Shown piece by piece: positions 51,601 to 59,293 of a stretch of 64,000 bases of DNA. A program made the position numbers and the translations under genes. The notes beneath the pieces were generated by a model, which made no database searches, had not been told where the DNA came from, and saw nothing but the letters and a program-made list of their open reading frames with translations. Origin of the DNA: AC-32 sp963765785 (GTDB lineage Bacteria > Actinomycetota > Thermoleophilia > Gaiellales > Gaiellaceae); contig CAVXXW010000018.1 of assembly GCA_963765785.1 (NCBI GenBank), positions 62,001 to 126,000 on the forward strand. The letters run 5' to 3'. Each line of letters starts with the position of its first letter. Positions within the stretch are counted from its first letter, which is position 1.

Positions 51601-51974
51601 ATGACCGCGGCGACGGCTGGGTCGGCCTCCAGCAGCTGTTGCGCGTCGGCGGAGACGACGGCGGCGAAGCCGTTGAGAACCGTGTACCTGCGCGTCACGG
51701 ACACGCCGGTCGCGCCGACGCGGGCCATCAGCGACCGACGCTGACCCGCCTGAACGGCGCGGCGGGTCGTCACGCTGGCCGGCGAGGCCAGGCGGCCCCG
51801 CTGCTGCGCCTTCATCACGACGATGACGCGGTGGGTGGCGCTGGCGGTCTGCAGGATCTGCGCCTTCGACAACCCGCGGTGGAATCTCGGCGCCGCGCCT
51901 CCAAGTGCCTGCGCCGTGCCGGCGAGCGCAAGCATCGCGATGACAGGAATGACCAACCGCGGAATCCGATGCAT
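48642..51974 (-). CDS. secreted S8 (subtilisin-like) peptidase family protein with altered catalytic His
   Basis: An 1,110-residue exported protein. The signal is MHRIPRLVIPVIAMLALAGT. An I9-like prodomain follows (THRVIVVMKAQQRG to LNGFAAVVSADAQQLLEAD). The catalytic domain has the Asp in VKVAFFADGVDINNPDF (Asp207), a probable oxyanion Asn (SQGTNDSGA, Asn357) and the Ser motif FGGVSQSTPLTAGAAALV (Ser461). Where subtilases have HGTHVAG, this protein reads DASSVAA, so the catalytic His is replaced by Asp248. The last 600 residues form several beta-sandwich domains. It may be an active variant or a non-catalytic scaffold. It starts at ATG 51974. Confidence 0.85.
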   Translation of the reverse strand: MHRIPRLVIPVIAMLALAGTAQALGGAAPRFHRGLSKAQILQTASATHRVIVVMKAQQRGRLASPASVTTRRAVQAGQRRSLMARVGATGVSVTRRYTVLNGFAAVVSADAQQLLEADPAVAAVIPDAAIKPIQAPEAPSSSVSAPSSFDPGNPTTPQSGVCPADPSKPLLEPEALQTMHVAFADPSIPQAANLATGAGVKVAFFADGVDINNPDFIRSDGSHVFIDYRDFTGEGPNAPSGGAEAFGDASSVAAQGRVVYDLSQFVNPAHPLPPGCNIRVRGVAPGASLIGMKVFGEGGSFTSVIIQGLDWAVTQDHADILSESFGGYTMPDTALDAVKMFNDAAVRSGITVSQGTNDSGATQGPTTPATDPNVIDTAATTNFRAYAQTTSYAFQFSNGTWLNDNVSSISGGGFSQLADTPDVSAPGEADWALCTPNPAIYQECVSFAGTPASLEQFGGVSQSTPLTAGAAALVIQAYRSTHGGQTPSPALVKQILLSTANDLGLPTQEEGTGEVDALKAVQAALSVNGGTPTGHSLLIGPSKLTFAQDAGTKAHGAFSVTNTGATTQTVSAHARALTPVSDSTQNVTLGTTPVFVDQFGSARPAVTTTFAIPSGTDRLLASDAWSGPNARVGLALIDPTGAYAAYTRPQGNGNHGQVDVRKPVGGTWRAIVFLRDGTFSGTVHLEFATQKYTEVDSVSPSSQTLKPGKTGKFHFRTTMPSAAGDSAHDLVVSDISGDATVLPVVLRSLVPTNVHGGTFDGTLLGGNGREFVAQTDTFQFDVPKKAKSLSVSLSWPNNAGTEVIGWLIDPKGTLLGSASSLYVDPNTGHATFTHGLEAFAISPQAGRWKFVVTPTSPVGGTVLSTPYHGVVSFDPPAIHATGLPDGEKVKAGQPITATIAVTNTGPGTMDVFADPRLANRSEIDSLLPLFAPATVPLPGTAVPNFLVPTQADAVLGAAQATQPIVLEMGFGVLGEGDPDLLGVSQGNDASASFSGPPELSNGLWFLAPSLRGPFNGAASGSATVGMLARMKAFDRNADSTTGDWWRVLIDGTGYTPLQLGPGQSGTITVTFTPQGARNEKVDGVLYVDDFSQRVLTGNEELAFRYSYKIK

Positions 51975-52138
51975 CTATCAGCCCTCCAATCGCCTGCCCA
52001 TGGCAACGGCACCGGGCGGACAACCCGCACGGTGGGAGCTCCTGTATCGAAGCCGATACTGCCTGAAGCACGCGGTCGGCGCCAATCGCCGTGCGCGCGG
52101 GGAGTAGGCTCGCCGCAACCGACAGGAAGGAGTGGCAC

Positions 52139-52423
52139 ATGGCGCTTGCGCGCGTCGTCACCTTCGAAGGGGTCAGCAGCGACCGCATGAACCAGATGCG
52201 ACAAGAGATGCAAGACGGCCAGCCGCCCGAGGGGCTCGAGCCGCAGGAGCTGATCGTTCTCCACGACCCGGATGCGGAAAAGTCGGTCGTGATCGTCTTC
52301 TTCGAGGACGACGAGAAGTACCGCCAGGGCGACGAGGTCCTGAGCAACATGGATACGGGCGACACGCCGGGCCGGCGCACGTCGGTCGGCCGCTACGACG
52401 TCGCGATGCGGATGACGCCCTAG
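52139..52423 (+). CDS. small conserved-type protein, paralogue of the one at 45,447
   Basis: A 94-residue protein beginning MALARVVTFEGVSSDRMNQM, with PEGLEPQELIVLHDPDAEKS, VVIVFFEDDEKYRQGDEV and RRTSVGRYDVAMRMTP. It shares the ARVxxFEG ... GDE ... SVxxYxV layout with the gene at 45447. The ribosome binding site is AAGGAGTGGC. It is divergent from the subtilase gene and ends just before a terminator. Function unknown. Confidence 0.75.
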   Translation: MALARVVTFEGVSSDRMNQMRQEMQDGQPPEGLEPQELIVLHDPDAEKSVVIVFFEDDEKYRQGDEVLSNMDTGDTPGRRTSVGRYDVAMRMTP

Positions 52424-52432
52424 GCGGAAACG

Positions 52433-52462
52433 ACGGAGGGCCTCCAACCGGAGGCCCTCCGT
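52433..52462. terminator. hairpin terminator between convergent genes
   Basis: ACGGAGGGCCTCC (52433-52445) pairs exactly with GGAGGCCCTCCGT (52450-52462) around a four-base loop. It separates the ends of the small 52,139 gene and the minus-strand M14 fusion. Confidence 0.88.
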
Positions 52463-52483
52463 GTCCTTACCGGCGACGCCGTC

Positions 52484-55400
52484 CTACGAGGCGGGGATCG
52501 CCCCCGAGCCGGTCGGATAGAGCACGCCGTTGAGGACGAGCCGCTCTTCCTGCATCGTCCACATGCGGTACCACGGGTCGAACCCGATGAGGATCGCGTG
52601 GCCCGCGCCGAACGGCTGGTCGACCACCGCCGGCCGTCCTGGGAGCGGAAGGCTCGTGTTCGCCGCCGGCAGCGTGTTGTTCGCGTTGACCTCGTAGCCG
52701 TAGCAGTTGCTGTAGCCGCGCTGCGTGGTCGAGACGTCGAAGACCGGCCCGCCGCAGTCGCCGGAGGGCCCGTACGTCACGACCGCGGTCGGGCTGGGGA
52801 TCGTCGTCCCGTTGCCGACCATCGTCGCGGGGTTGAACGTTGGGTCGCCGCTCGAGGAGCGGTAGATCCAGCCGCCGGTGTCGAAGCCCCAGCCGGCCGG
52901 AGTCGCGGTCGAGAACACGCCGTCGAACGTCGAGCCCGGAGTGCTGAGCCCGCTGATGCTCGACGTGTTGAGCAGCGTGATCCCCGCGTTGCGGGCACTC
53001 GTCGTGCCACCCGCCACCGAGCCGATGTAGATCCCGCCGGCGTTGACGAAGCTCTGAAGCGCCGTCGCTCCCGCGCCCGCCGCGATCGTCGAGCCCGGGT
53101 TCACAAACGCCGTGTAGCCCTGGCTGATCAGCGCGCCGTTGGCGAGGTCGGTTGAGGTGATCTGCCCGAGCTGGGAGACCGGGATCTGCTCCTTCACGCT
53201 GAGGTCGTACAGCGCCTCGCAGTAGCTCGTCGAGGTGCACTGCCCGTCGCCGGTCCCGTGGAAGGTCGGGTTCGTCGGCACCGTCGTGCCGCCGGTGTAG
53301 ACGCCGATCTTCGGGAGCCGGAGCGCGTAGTGGCTCACCGGGTACGAGCCGAGCCCGTAGACCGGGGTGCCCCACTGCGCAGAGTCCGCGTTCAGCGTCG
53401 CGAGCGGGATCGACGCTCCGTCGACGAGCGCCGTGCCGGTCGTGAAGTGCACGCCGCCCGAGTCGAACGCCGCGGCGCCTCGGTAGACGGTCGCTCCCTG
53501 GCCGAGGAGCTGGCTCGCCATCGAGAGGCCCGACATCGAGTCTGTGTTGAACGCGTACACCGGCGATCCCGCCGGAGCCGGCGTCGTCGCGCTCGGGTCG
53601 CCGACGAGGCTCAGCGACGTCCCCGTGGGCAGTTGCTGGGTGAGGAACCCGTCACCGCTGAAGCCCCGCAGCAGCGAGTACGACCACGTCGTCTGGTCGT
53701 AGAAGTACGGGAACGGGAGGTAGGGGTTCTCCCCGAGCACGGCCTGGATCCAGTGCTTGTTGCCCTGGCTGAGCGGGATGTACAGCGTCCCGGCGGGCAG
53801 CGTCACCACGTCCGTGAGCGCCGGCGAGGGCACGGCGAATGGCGGCGGCGGCGGGCACACCGGCGGCTGCTCCGTCGACGTGCACGCCGGCGGTGCGGGC
53901 AGGCCGGGCGCGTTCTGGTTGAAGTTGCCGAACCGGTGCACGCCGGCCACCGTCACGGCCTGGTCCAGCTTGTAGACCTGGACGTTCACGGACTGGAGGT
54001 CCTTCAGCGTCGTGGCCACGTCGCCCGAGTGCGCGTTCGGCAGGTAGTAGAAGCCGCAGACGGGCGTGTTCGGGTCCTGGTCCATCGTCGACCCGACGCC
54101 GTCGAGGACGTCAATGGCCACCGGACTGACCTGCGAGTTGCCCTGCTGCTTGCAGTCCAGGCCCTGCTGGACGGCCTCCGGCCACTGCGCGATCCACTTC
54201 TTCAGCAGGTCCGCCTTGCGGGACGCGATCTCGTTCACCGTCGTGTCCATGGCGAGATAGTGGTCGTAGACCTGCTTGCCGTAGCTCTCGTTCGTGCCCT
54301 TCTCGTACGTCATGCCGGCGCTGCCCATGATCAGCGACGGCACCGTGTCGCCGTACTCGGGGACGAACAGGTCGTACGTGTTGTAGTTGCGGTACTGGCC
54401 GCTCTGGTCGTTGAACGACTGCTGGATGCCCGGCCCGATCACGTCGTCGATCAGGTTGAGCGCGAAGTGCGAGATCTCGTTCAGCGCCGCGTCTTCGTTG
54501 GGCGGGAAGAAGTAGCCCGACGACTGCTGGTGCGCGTCGATGAAGAAGAGCCCCGGGTAGGTCGCGGTGGAGGTCAGCAGCGCCCGGTTCTCCGGCATCA
54601 GCGCCACGCCGCGATCCCGGTTGGGATCTAGGCTCCACGCCGTCGTGCGGACGTTGTGGTCGCGGTCGTCCGGCGCCGTGACCGGCTGGATGAACACGTC
54701 GAGGTTGTGGAGCCGCTGGGCGTTGGCGCAATCGGTGCGCGCGACCAGCTCGTAGAGCTCCTTCGTAGAGCCCTCGCCGCCCGCCGGCTCGTTGCCGTGC
54801 GGCGTGCCGGTGATCCAGCCGAAGGCGGGTCGGTTGTCGACCGCGGCGAGCGCGGCCGTCTGCGACGTCGTGCCGTCGATCACGCCGCGCCAGAACGCGG
54901 CGTCGTTGCGGCCCGCGTCGAGGTTGGCGATGTTGTCGGGCGACCCGACGACCATCACGTAGAACGGCACGCCCAGGACGCTCGAACCGGACTGGTACAG
55001 CTTCACCGCCACCCGCTGCCCGGTCGTTCCGGGGTTCGCGTTGACGGCGTCGGCGACAGCCTGCATGTACGCCGACAGCTGAGCGGTCTTCTTGGCGGAC
55101 GGGGTCGCGCCCGAGAGGCCGTCACCGGCGTTCGGGCCGCCGAGAACCGTTCCGAAGAACGAGTTGTAGGTCGGGATGTTCGGGTCGAGCTGCACGGTGC
55201 CGGAGGTGCAGTTCGGCGGGTCGGTCTGCGCGATCGGCGCCTCCTGGATCGGCCACTCGCCGCCGACCGTGTCCGACTGCGTGCTGGCCCGGTACGGGCA
55301 GAACGTGACCGAGTCCGAGCCCATGACGCCGGCCGGACAGCTCGCGTCCGCCACCGGCGAGCCGTTCACCGGGTTCTCGGGGATCGGCGGGTTGAACGTG

Positions 55401-56752
55401 CTGCCGGGGGTGCTCGTGTTCGGCCACACCGCGGGGCCGGGCGTCGGCAGCGGGATCGACGCCGAGCTGGAGCCGACGCGGAGCCCCCAGTAGTCGTTCT
55501 GCGCGGCGACGGGCGTCGCCGTGTTGTTGGCAAGCCCGTTGAGCGTCGTGTTGAGGACGCCGAACGCGTTGTCGGTCACGTTGCTCTGCGTCACGGACGA
55601 GGCCGCGGCGCCGACGAGGCGCACGCCCGAGCCGAGCCGCAGGTTCTGGTTGTTCTCGGCGTGGTTGCCCAACGGGAACGGGTCGTTGTTCGGGGTGGGC
55701 GCGAGAACGCTGCCGATCGGCGCGTTGGCGCCGTGCACGAAGTTCGAGGAGATCGTGCTGCCGGAGATGTCCACCGAGGCGCCGGCCGTCACGCGCACGC
55801 CGTCCTGGCCGAAGTCCGGCCCGACGTACAGCGGCAGCGGCGGGCGGACGCCCGTTGAGCCGCTACCCGACGGCTGGCAGTCGCCGACGATCAGCCTGCC
55901 GAGATCGGGATCGGTCTGGCCGCCCGCGGTGAAGTCGTTGTAGTGGTGGCACGAGTTGCGCCCGGCGATCACGTCGGCGATGAGGACGCCGCGGTTCGGG
56001 ACGCCGGACGCCGTCAGCGGCGAGGTCTCGCTCGGCGAGTAGTCGCCGGTCGCGCCGTCGATCAGGATCCCGACCGAGTTGTAGTGGTCGACGCGCGTAT
56101 GGTCGATCGTCAGGGTCCGCGGCGGGATCGGCGGCCGGTTGCCTGGGTTCGGCTTGACGCGCGTGACGTCGGCGATTCCGATGCCGAACGGCCCGTTGCG
56201 GAAGCCGCCCGGGACCGTGTAGCCGTTCTTGCCCTCGTCGGTGACCAGCCCGGTCACGTGCGAGCGGGAGATCGAGCCCTCGGCGTCGATGTAGACGATG
56301 CCCGTGGTCACGTCGACGCCGTTCCCGTCGATCGTCACGCCCGAGATGTTCACGGTGACGGGATTGTTCTTGCCGCCGATCACGGCGACGATCACGCCGA
56401 GGCCGTCGCGCAGGTCCGGGTTGTCGGCGGCGATCCGCTTCTCGCCGACCGACGTCGGCTCGATCGTGACCTGGTCGGCTCCGGCCCCGCGCAGCGTCAG
56501 GTCCTTGTGAATGGTCAACACGGAGGTGCCGGGCGTTCCCGGCCCTTCGGCATACGTGCCGGGGCAGATCGCAATCGTGTCGCCGGGTGCGGCGTCCTCG
56601 ATTGCGTCACCGATGCGCTGGTAACCCGGGTTCGGACAACTCGCGCTCTGCTGCCCGACCGTGAGCGTCTTCGGGTGGCTGCCCTGTGCCGCCGCACTCG
56701 TTATGAGCGTGGCCAATGCTGCTACGAGCACCACCGCCAGCTTGCGTGCCAT
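52484..56752 (-). CDS. secreted right-handed beta-helix / M14 zinc carboxypeptidase fusion
   Basis: A 1,422-residue exported protein. The signal is MARKLAVVLVAALATLITSA. Residues about 30-440 form a parallel beta-helix of pectate-lyase type (YQRIGDAIEDAAPGDTIAIC, SVLTIHKDLTLRGAGADQVT, VTVNISGVTIDGNGVDVTTG). Residues about 555-880 form an M14 peptidase with zinc ligands in TGTPHGNEPAGGEG (His652, Glu655) and FIDAHQQSSGY (His741), the Arg/Asn region SLDPNRDRG and a Glu in AGMTYEKGTNE (Glu817). Residues 900-1422 are a further beta-rich region with VNAGGIYIGSVAGG and a Cys pair. It likely binds a polysaccharide and trims peptides. It starts at ATG 56752. Confidence 0.86.
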   Translation of the reverse strand: MARKLAVVLVAALATLITSAAAQGSHPKTLTVGQQSASCPNPGYQRIGDAIEDAAPGDTIAICPGTYAEGPGTPGTSVLTIHKDLTLRGAGADQVTIEPTSVGEKRIAADNPDLRDGLGVIVAVIGGKNNPVTVNISGVTIDGNGVDVTTGIVYIDAEGSISRSHVTGLVTDEGKNGYTVPGGFRNGPFGIGIADVTRVKPNPGNRPPIPPRTLTIDHTRVDHYNSVGILIDGATGDYSPSETSPLTASGVPNRGVLIADVIAGRNSCHHYNDFTAGGQTDPDLGRLIVGDCQPSGSGSTGVRPPLPLYVGPDFGQDGVRVTAGASVDISGSTISSNFVHGANAPIGSVLAPTPNNDPFPLGNHAENNQNLRLGSGVRLVGAAASSVTQSNVTDNAFGVLNTTLNGLANNTATPVAAQNDYWGLRVGSSSASIPLPTPGPAVWPNTSTPGSTFNPPIPENPVNGSPVADASCPAGVMGSDSVTFCPYRASTQSDTVGGEWPIQEAPIAQTDPPNCTSGTVQLDPNIPTYNSFFGTVLGGPNAGDGLSGATPSAKKTAQLSAYMQAVADAVNANPGTTGQRVAVKLYQSGSSVLGVPFYVMVVGSPDNIANLDAGRNDAAFWRGVIDGTTSQTAALAAVDNRPAFGWITGTPHGNEPAGGEGSTKELYELVARTDCANAQRLHNLDVFIQPVTAPDDRDHNVRTTAWSLDPNRDRGVALMPENRALLTSTATYPGLFFIDAHQQSSGYFFPPNEDAALNEISHFALNLIDDVIGPGIQQSFNDQSGQYRNYNTYDLFVPEYGDTVPSLIMGSAGMTYEKGTNESYGKQVYDHYLAMDTTVNEIASRKADLLKKWIAQWPEAVQQGLDCKQQGNSQVSPVAIDVLDGVGSTMDQDPNTPVCGFYYLPNAHSGDVATTLKDLQSVNVQVYKLDQAVTVAGVHRFGNFNQNAPGLPAPPACTSTEQPPVCPPPPPFAVPSPALTDVVTLPAGTLYIPLSQGNKHWIQAVLGENPYLPFPYFYDQTTWSYSLLRGFSGDGFLTQQLPTGTSLSLVGDPSATTPAPAGSPVYAFNTDSMSGLSMASQLLGQGATVYRGAAAFDSGGVHFTTGTALVDGASIPLATLNADSAQWGTPVYGLGSYPVSHYALRLPKIGVYTGGTTVPTNPTFHGTGDGQCTSTSYCEALYDLSVKEQIPVSQLGQITSTDLANGALISQGYTAFVNPGSTIAAGAGATALQSFVNAGGIYIGSVAGGTTSARNAGITLLNTSSISGLSTPGSTFDGVFSTATPAGWGFDTGGWIYRSSSGDPTFNPATMVGNGTTIPSPTAVVTYGPSGDCGGPVFDVSTTQRGYSNCYGYEVNANNTLPAANTSLPLPGRPAVVDQPFGAGHAILIGFDPWYRMWTMQEERLVLNGVLYPTGSGAIPAS

Positions 56753-56849
56753 CTGGCGCCTCCCCTCGTCGAGCGACCCCGCAGGTCGCTTCTACTCCTC
56801 CAATCTGAACGAGTCAAGCGGCCGCGGCGCCGGTACGCTGGGCGCGCTT

Positions 56850-56938
56850 GGAGAGGTGTCCGAGCGGTCTAAGGAGCGCGACTGGAAATCGCGTATGGGC
56901 CGAAAGGTCCATCGCGGGTTCAAATCCCGCCCTCTCCG
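56850..56938 (+). tRNA. tRNA-Ser (anticodon GGA)
   Basis: A class II tRNA of 89 bases. The acceptor GGAGAGG pairs with CCTCTCC with G as discriminator. The anticodon stem GCGA/TCGC closes the loop CTGGAAA with anticodon GGA. A long variable arm follows, and the T arm is GCGGG-TTCAAAT-CCCGC. Confidence 0.96.
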
Positions 56939-56984
56939 CTGATTGACCGGTGGGCCCGGGCGACCGGGCCCCATACTTCTCTCG

Positions 56985-57950
56985 ATGCGGATCGGGCGGC
57001 ACGAGGTCCAGATCACGAACCCGGACAAGCTCTTCTTCCCGCAGGAAGGGCTGACCAAGGGCGACCTCGTCAGGTATTACCTCGACGTCACGCCGTGCGC
57101 GCTGCACCACATCCGGCGGCGGCCCTTCCACATGAAGCGTTACCCGCACGGCGTCGAGGGCGAGTTCTTCCACCAGAAGCGTGTGCCCGCGCACCCGGAC
57201 TTCGTCGGCGAGCAGTTCGTCCAGTTCCCCAGCGGCCACTCGACCGTGTTCGCGGTGGTCGACAACGCCGCCGCCCTGGCCTGGGTGATCAACCTCGGCT
57301 GCATCGAGCTGCACACCTGGCACTCGCGCGTCGAGGACATCGAGCGGCCCGACTACCTGCTGATCGACCTCGACCCGAGTGAGGGCAACCCGTGGGAGTT
57401 CGTGCGCGAGATCGCGCTTGTCGTGAAGGAGGTGATGGACGAGCTCGGGCTCGCGTCGTACCCAAAGACGTCGGGCGCAACGGGGCTGCACATCCTCGCG
57501 CCGATCCGCCCGGAGCTCGCGTTCCCGGAGGTGCGGCGGCTCGCGAAGGCGCTGGCGGAGGAGGTCGAGCGCCGTGTCGGCGACCAGGACGTCGCCACGA
57601 CGACGTGGCGCGTCGCCGACCGCCGGGGGGTCTTCGTCGATTTCGGCCAGAACGCGCGCGACCGGACGATCGCGTCCGCCTACTCGGTACGGCCGACGCC
57701 CGATGCGCGCGTCTCCGCGCCGCTGCTCTGGAAGGAGGTCGCGCGCTCGGATCCGGCGCGGTTCACCGTCAAGACGATGGGCAAGCGGATCGCGAAGGTG
57801 GGCGATCCGACCGCAGGCATGTGGCGCCGGAAGGCCAGCCTGCTGCCGCGCTTCGAGCAGCTCGGCATCCCGCCCGGCGACACGTCGCTCGTGGAGATCA
57901 AGCGCAGCCGCTCGCGCCGCTGGACGCAGCAGCAGGGCGCGCGGCGCTAG
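56985..57950 (+). CDS. ligD: non-homologous end-joining polymerase domain protein (LigD-Pol)
   Basis: A 321-residue stand-alone LigD polymerase/primase domain. It opens VQITNPDKLFFPQEGLTKGD, has YYLDVTPCALHHIRRRPFHM, the primase metal motif DYLLIDLDPSEGNPW, SYPKTSGATGLHILAPI and the late TVKTMGKRIAK. The family adds nucleotides during Ku-dependent end joining. There is no nuclease or ligase domain on the same chain; the ligase is a separate convergent gene and no ku gene is visible. I chose ATG 56985, which gives the family N-terminus. Stops of the two convergent genes overlap by four bases (CTAG). Confidence 0.93.
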   Translation: MRIGRHEVQITNPDKLFFPQEGLTKGDLVRYYLDVTPCALHHIRRRPFHMKRYPHGVEGEFFHQKRVPAHPDFVGEQFVQFPSGHSTVFAVVDNAAALAWVINLGCIELHTWHSRVEDIERPDYLLIDLDPSEGNPWEFVREIALVVKEVMDELGLASYPKTSGATGLHILAPIRPELAFPEVRRLAKALAEEVERRVGDQDVATTTWRVADRRGVFVDFGQNARDRTIASAYSVRPTPDARVSAPLLWKEVARSDPARFTVKTMGKRIAKVGDPTAGMWRRKASLLPRFEQLGIPPGDTSLVEIKRSRSRRWTQQQGARR

Positions 57951-58969
57951 CGCGCGAGCAGCTTCTCCACCGTCGGGTCGCCGCGCTTGCGCTTCGGGCG
58001 GACCTGGTCCCACGTACATGCGCGCGCGTCCTTGTCCGGCCGGAAGCGCAGGAACCTCGTGCCGTGCCGGAAGCGGTTGCCCTCGAGCTTGTCGAAGCGC
58101 ACCTCGCAGACGAGCTCGGGCCGCACCGGGTTCCAGTCGAGCTCCTTGCCGCGCGACCACCGGCTCTGGCCGCCGGGAATCCGCTTGTCGCTCAGATGTC
58201 CGGGCTCGCGCAGCTTCGGCAGCTCGGCCTCGAGCTCGCGCCGCACCGCGGCGGGGAACCCCGAGCAGTGTCCGACGAAGTCGAGCGAGCCGTCGTCGGT
58301 GTAGAGCCCGAGCAGCAGCGTCGAGATCCGGCCGTCCGCCTTTTCGCTCCAGCGGAAACCGACGATCACGCAGTCGCAGGTCTTGTACGGCTTCACCTTC
58401 ACGACCGCCTCGCGCGAGCCCGGCATGTACGGCAGCGCGAGCCGCTTCGCAATCACGCCGTCGAGGCCCGCCTGCTCGAGCCGGTCGAGCCACTTGGCCG
58501 CCTGCTTCGGGTCACGCGAGGCGGGGGAGAGGCGAAACTTCGCCGCCTTCTGCTCGAGCTCGCGCCGCCGCTTCTCGAGCGGCAGCTCGTGCACCGGCGT
58601 TCCCTTCCAGACCAGCAGGTCGAATGCGACGTAGTCCGCAGGGATCTCGGCAGAGAGCCGCTTGATCCGGCTCTCGGCGGGGTGAAGGCGGAGCTGTAGC
58701 TGGTCGAACTCGAGCCGACCCTTCTTGGCGATGATGATCTCGCCGTCGAGTGCCGACTCCCGCGGCAGCAGCGCGCCGACCTCCTCGAGCTCTGGGAAGT
58801 AGCGCAGCAAGGGCCGCCCGTTTCGTGACCATAGCCGCAGCCCGCCGCCGAGGTTCTCGAGCACCCCGCGGAAGCCGTCCCACTTCGGCTCGTACTGCCA
58901 CTCGCCGGCCGGCAGCTCCTCGACGAGCTCGGCCTCCATCGGCGGGAAGGGGAGGTTTCGCGGCGGCAC
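57947..58969 (-). CDS. ATP-dependent DNA ligase (LigD ligase-domain type)
   Basis: A 340-residue ligase without accessory domains. It has the adenylation lysine in EPKWDGFRGVLENL (motif I), SALDGEIIIAKKG (motif III), LDGVIAKRLALPYMPG (motif IV) and AVVKVKPYKTCDCVIVG (motif V). The oligonucleotide-binding domain ends with CEVRFDKLEGNRFRHGTRFL. It seals nicks or blunt ends with ATP, probably in end joining together with the LigD-Pol neighbour. It starts at ATG 58969. Confidence 0.93.
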   Translation of the reverse strand: MPPRNLPFPPMEAELVEELPAGEWQYEPKWDGFRGVLENLGGGLRLWSRNGRPLLRYFPELEEVGALLPRESALDGEIIIAKKGRLEFDQLQLRLHPAESRIKRLSAEIPADYVAFDLLVWKGTPVHELPLEKRRRELEQKAAKFRLSPASRDPKQAAKWLDRLEQAGLDGVIAKRLALPYMPGSREAVVKVKPYKTCDCVIVGFRWSEKADGRISTLLLGLYTDDGSLDFVGHCSGFPAAVRRELEAELPKLREPGHLSDKRIPGGQSRWSRGKELDWNPVRPELVCEVRFDKLEGNRFRHGTRFLRFRPDKDARACTWDQVRPKRKRGDPTVEKLLAR

Positions 58970-58989
58970 TGAGGAGCAACGCTATCGGC

Positions 58990-59272
58990 ATGGCCGAGCT
59001 CGACGGGGTCCTGGAACGTCAGGCGGCTCGGCGGGCTGCTGCCGCCGCTCGTCGGCGTCCGCAAGCGCATCGACGACACGCGCGGCGAGACCACGATCGG
59101 CCGGCTCCCGGGCGCCTCCTTCGACGTGGTTGGCCTGAGCCTGCGCTACCGAGCGCCCTTCGCCGGCTTCGTCGACGAGCTCGAGCGACAGGGCGACGGC
59201 TACCTCGGCCGCGCCACCTACCGTGGGCGGGAGTTCGGACGCTTCGCTATGGAGCGCGCGCTCGAGACGTAG
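58990..59272 (+). pseudogene. small conserved-type gene with an apparent +1 frameshift
   Basis: ATG 58990 gives MAELDG. After a run of four G the frame shifts, and the sense continues in another frame as SWNVRRLGGLLPPLVGVRKR, IDDTRGETTIGRLPGASFDV, LERQGDGYLGRATYRGREFG and RFAMERALET, then TAG 59270-59272. Removing one G would give one 93-residue protein. No start codon exists in the downstream frame. The protein looks like a small beta-barrel with a GRATYRGREFG signature. It is either a recently broken gene or an assembly error. Confidence 0.6.
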
Positions 59273-59293
59273 CACGCCCGTAAGCTCTTGCCC

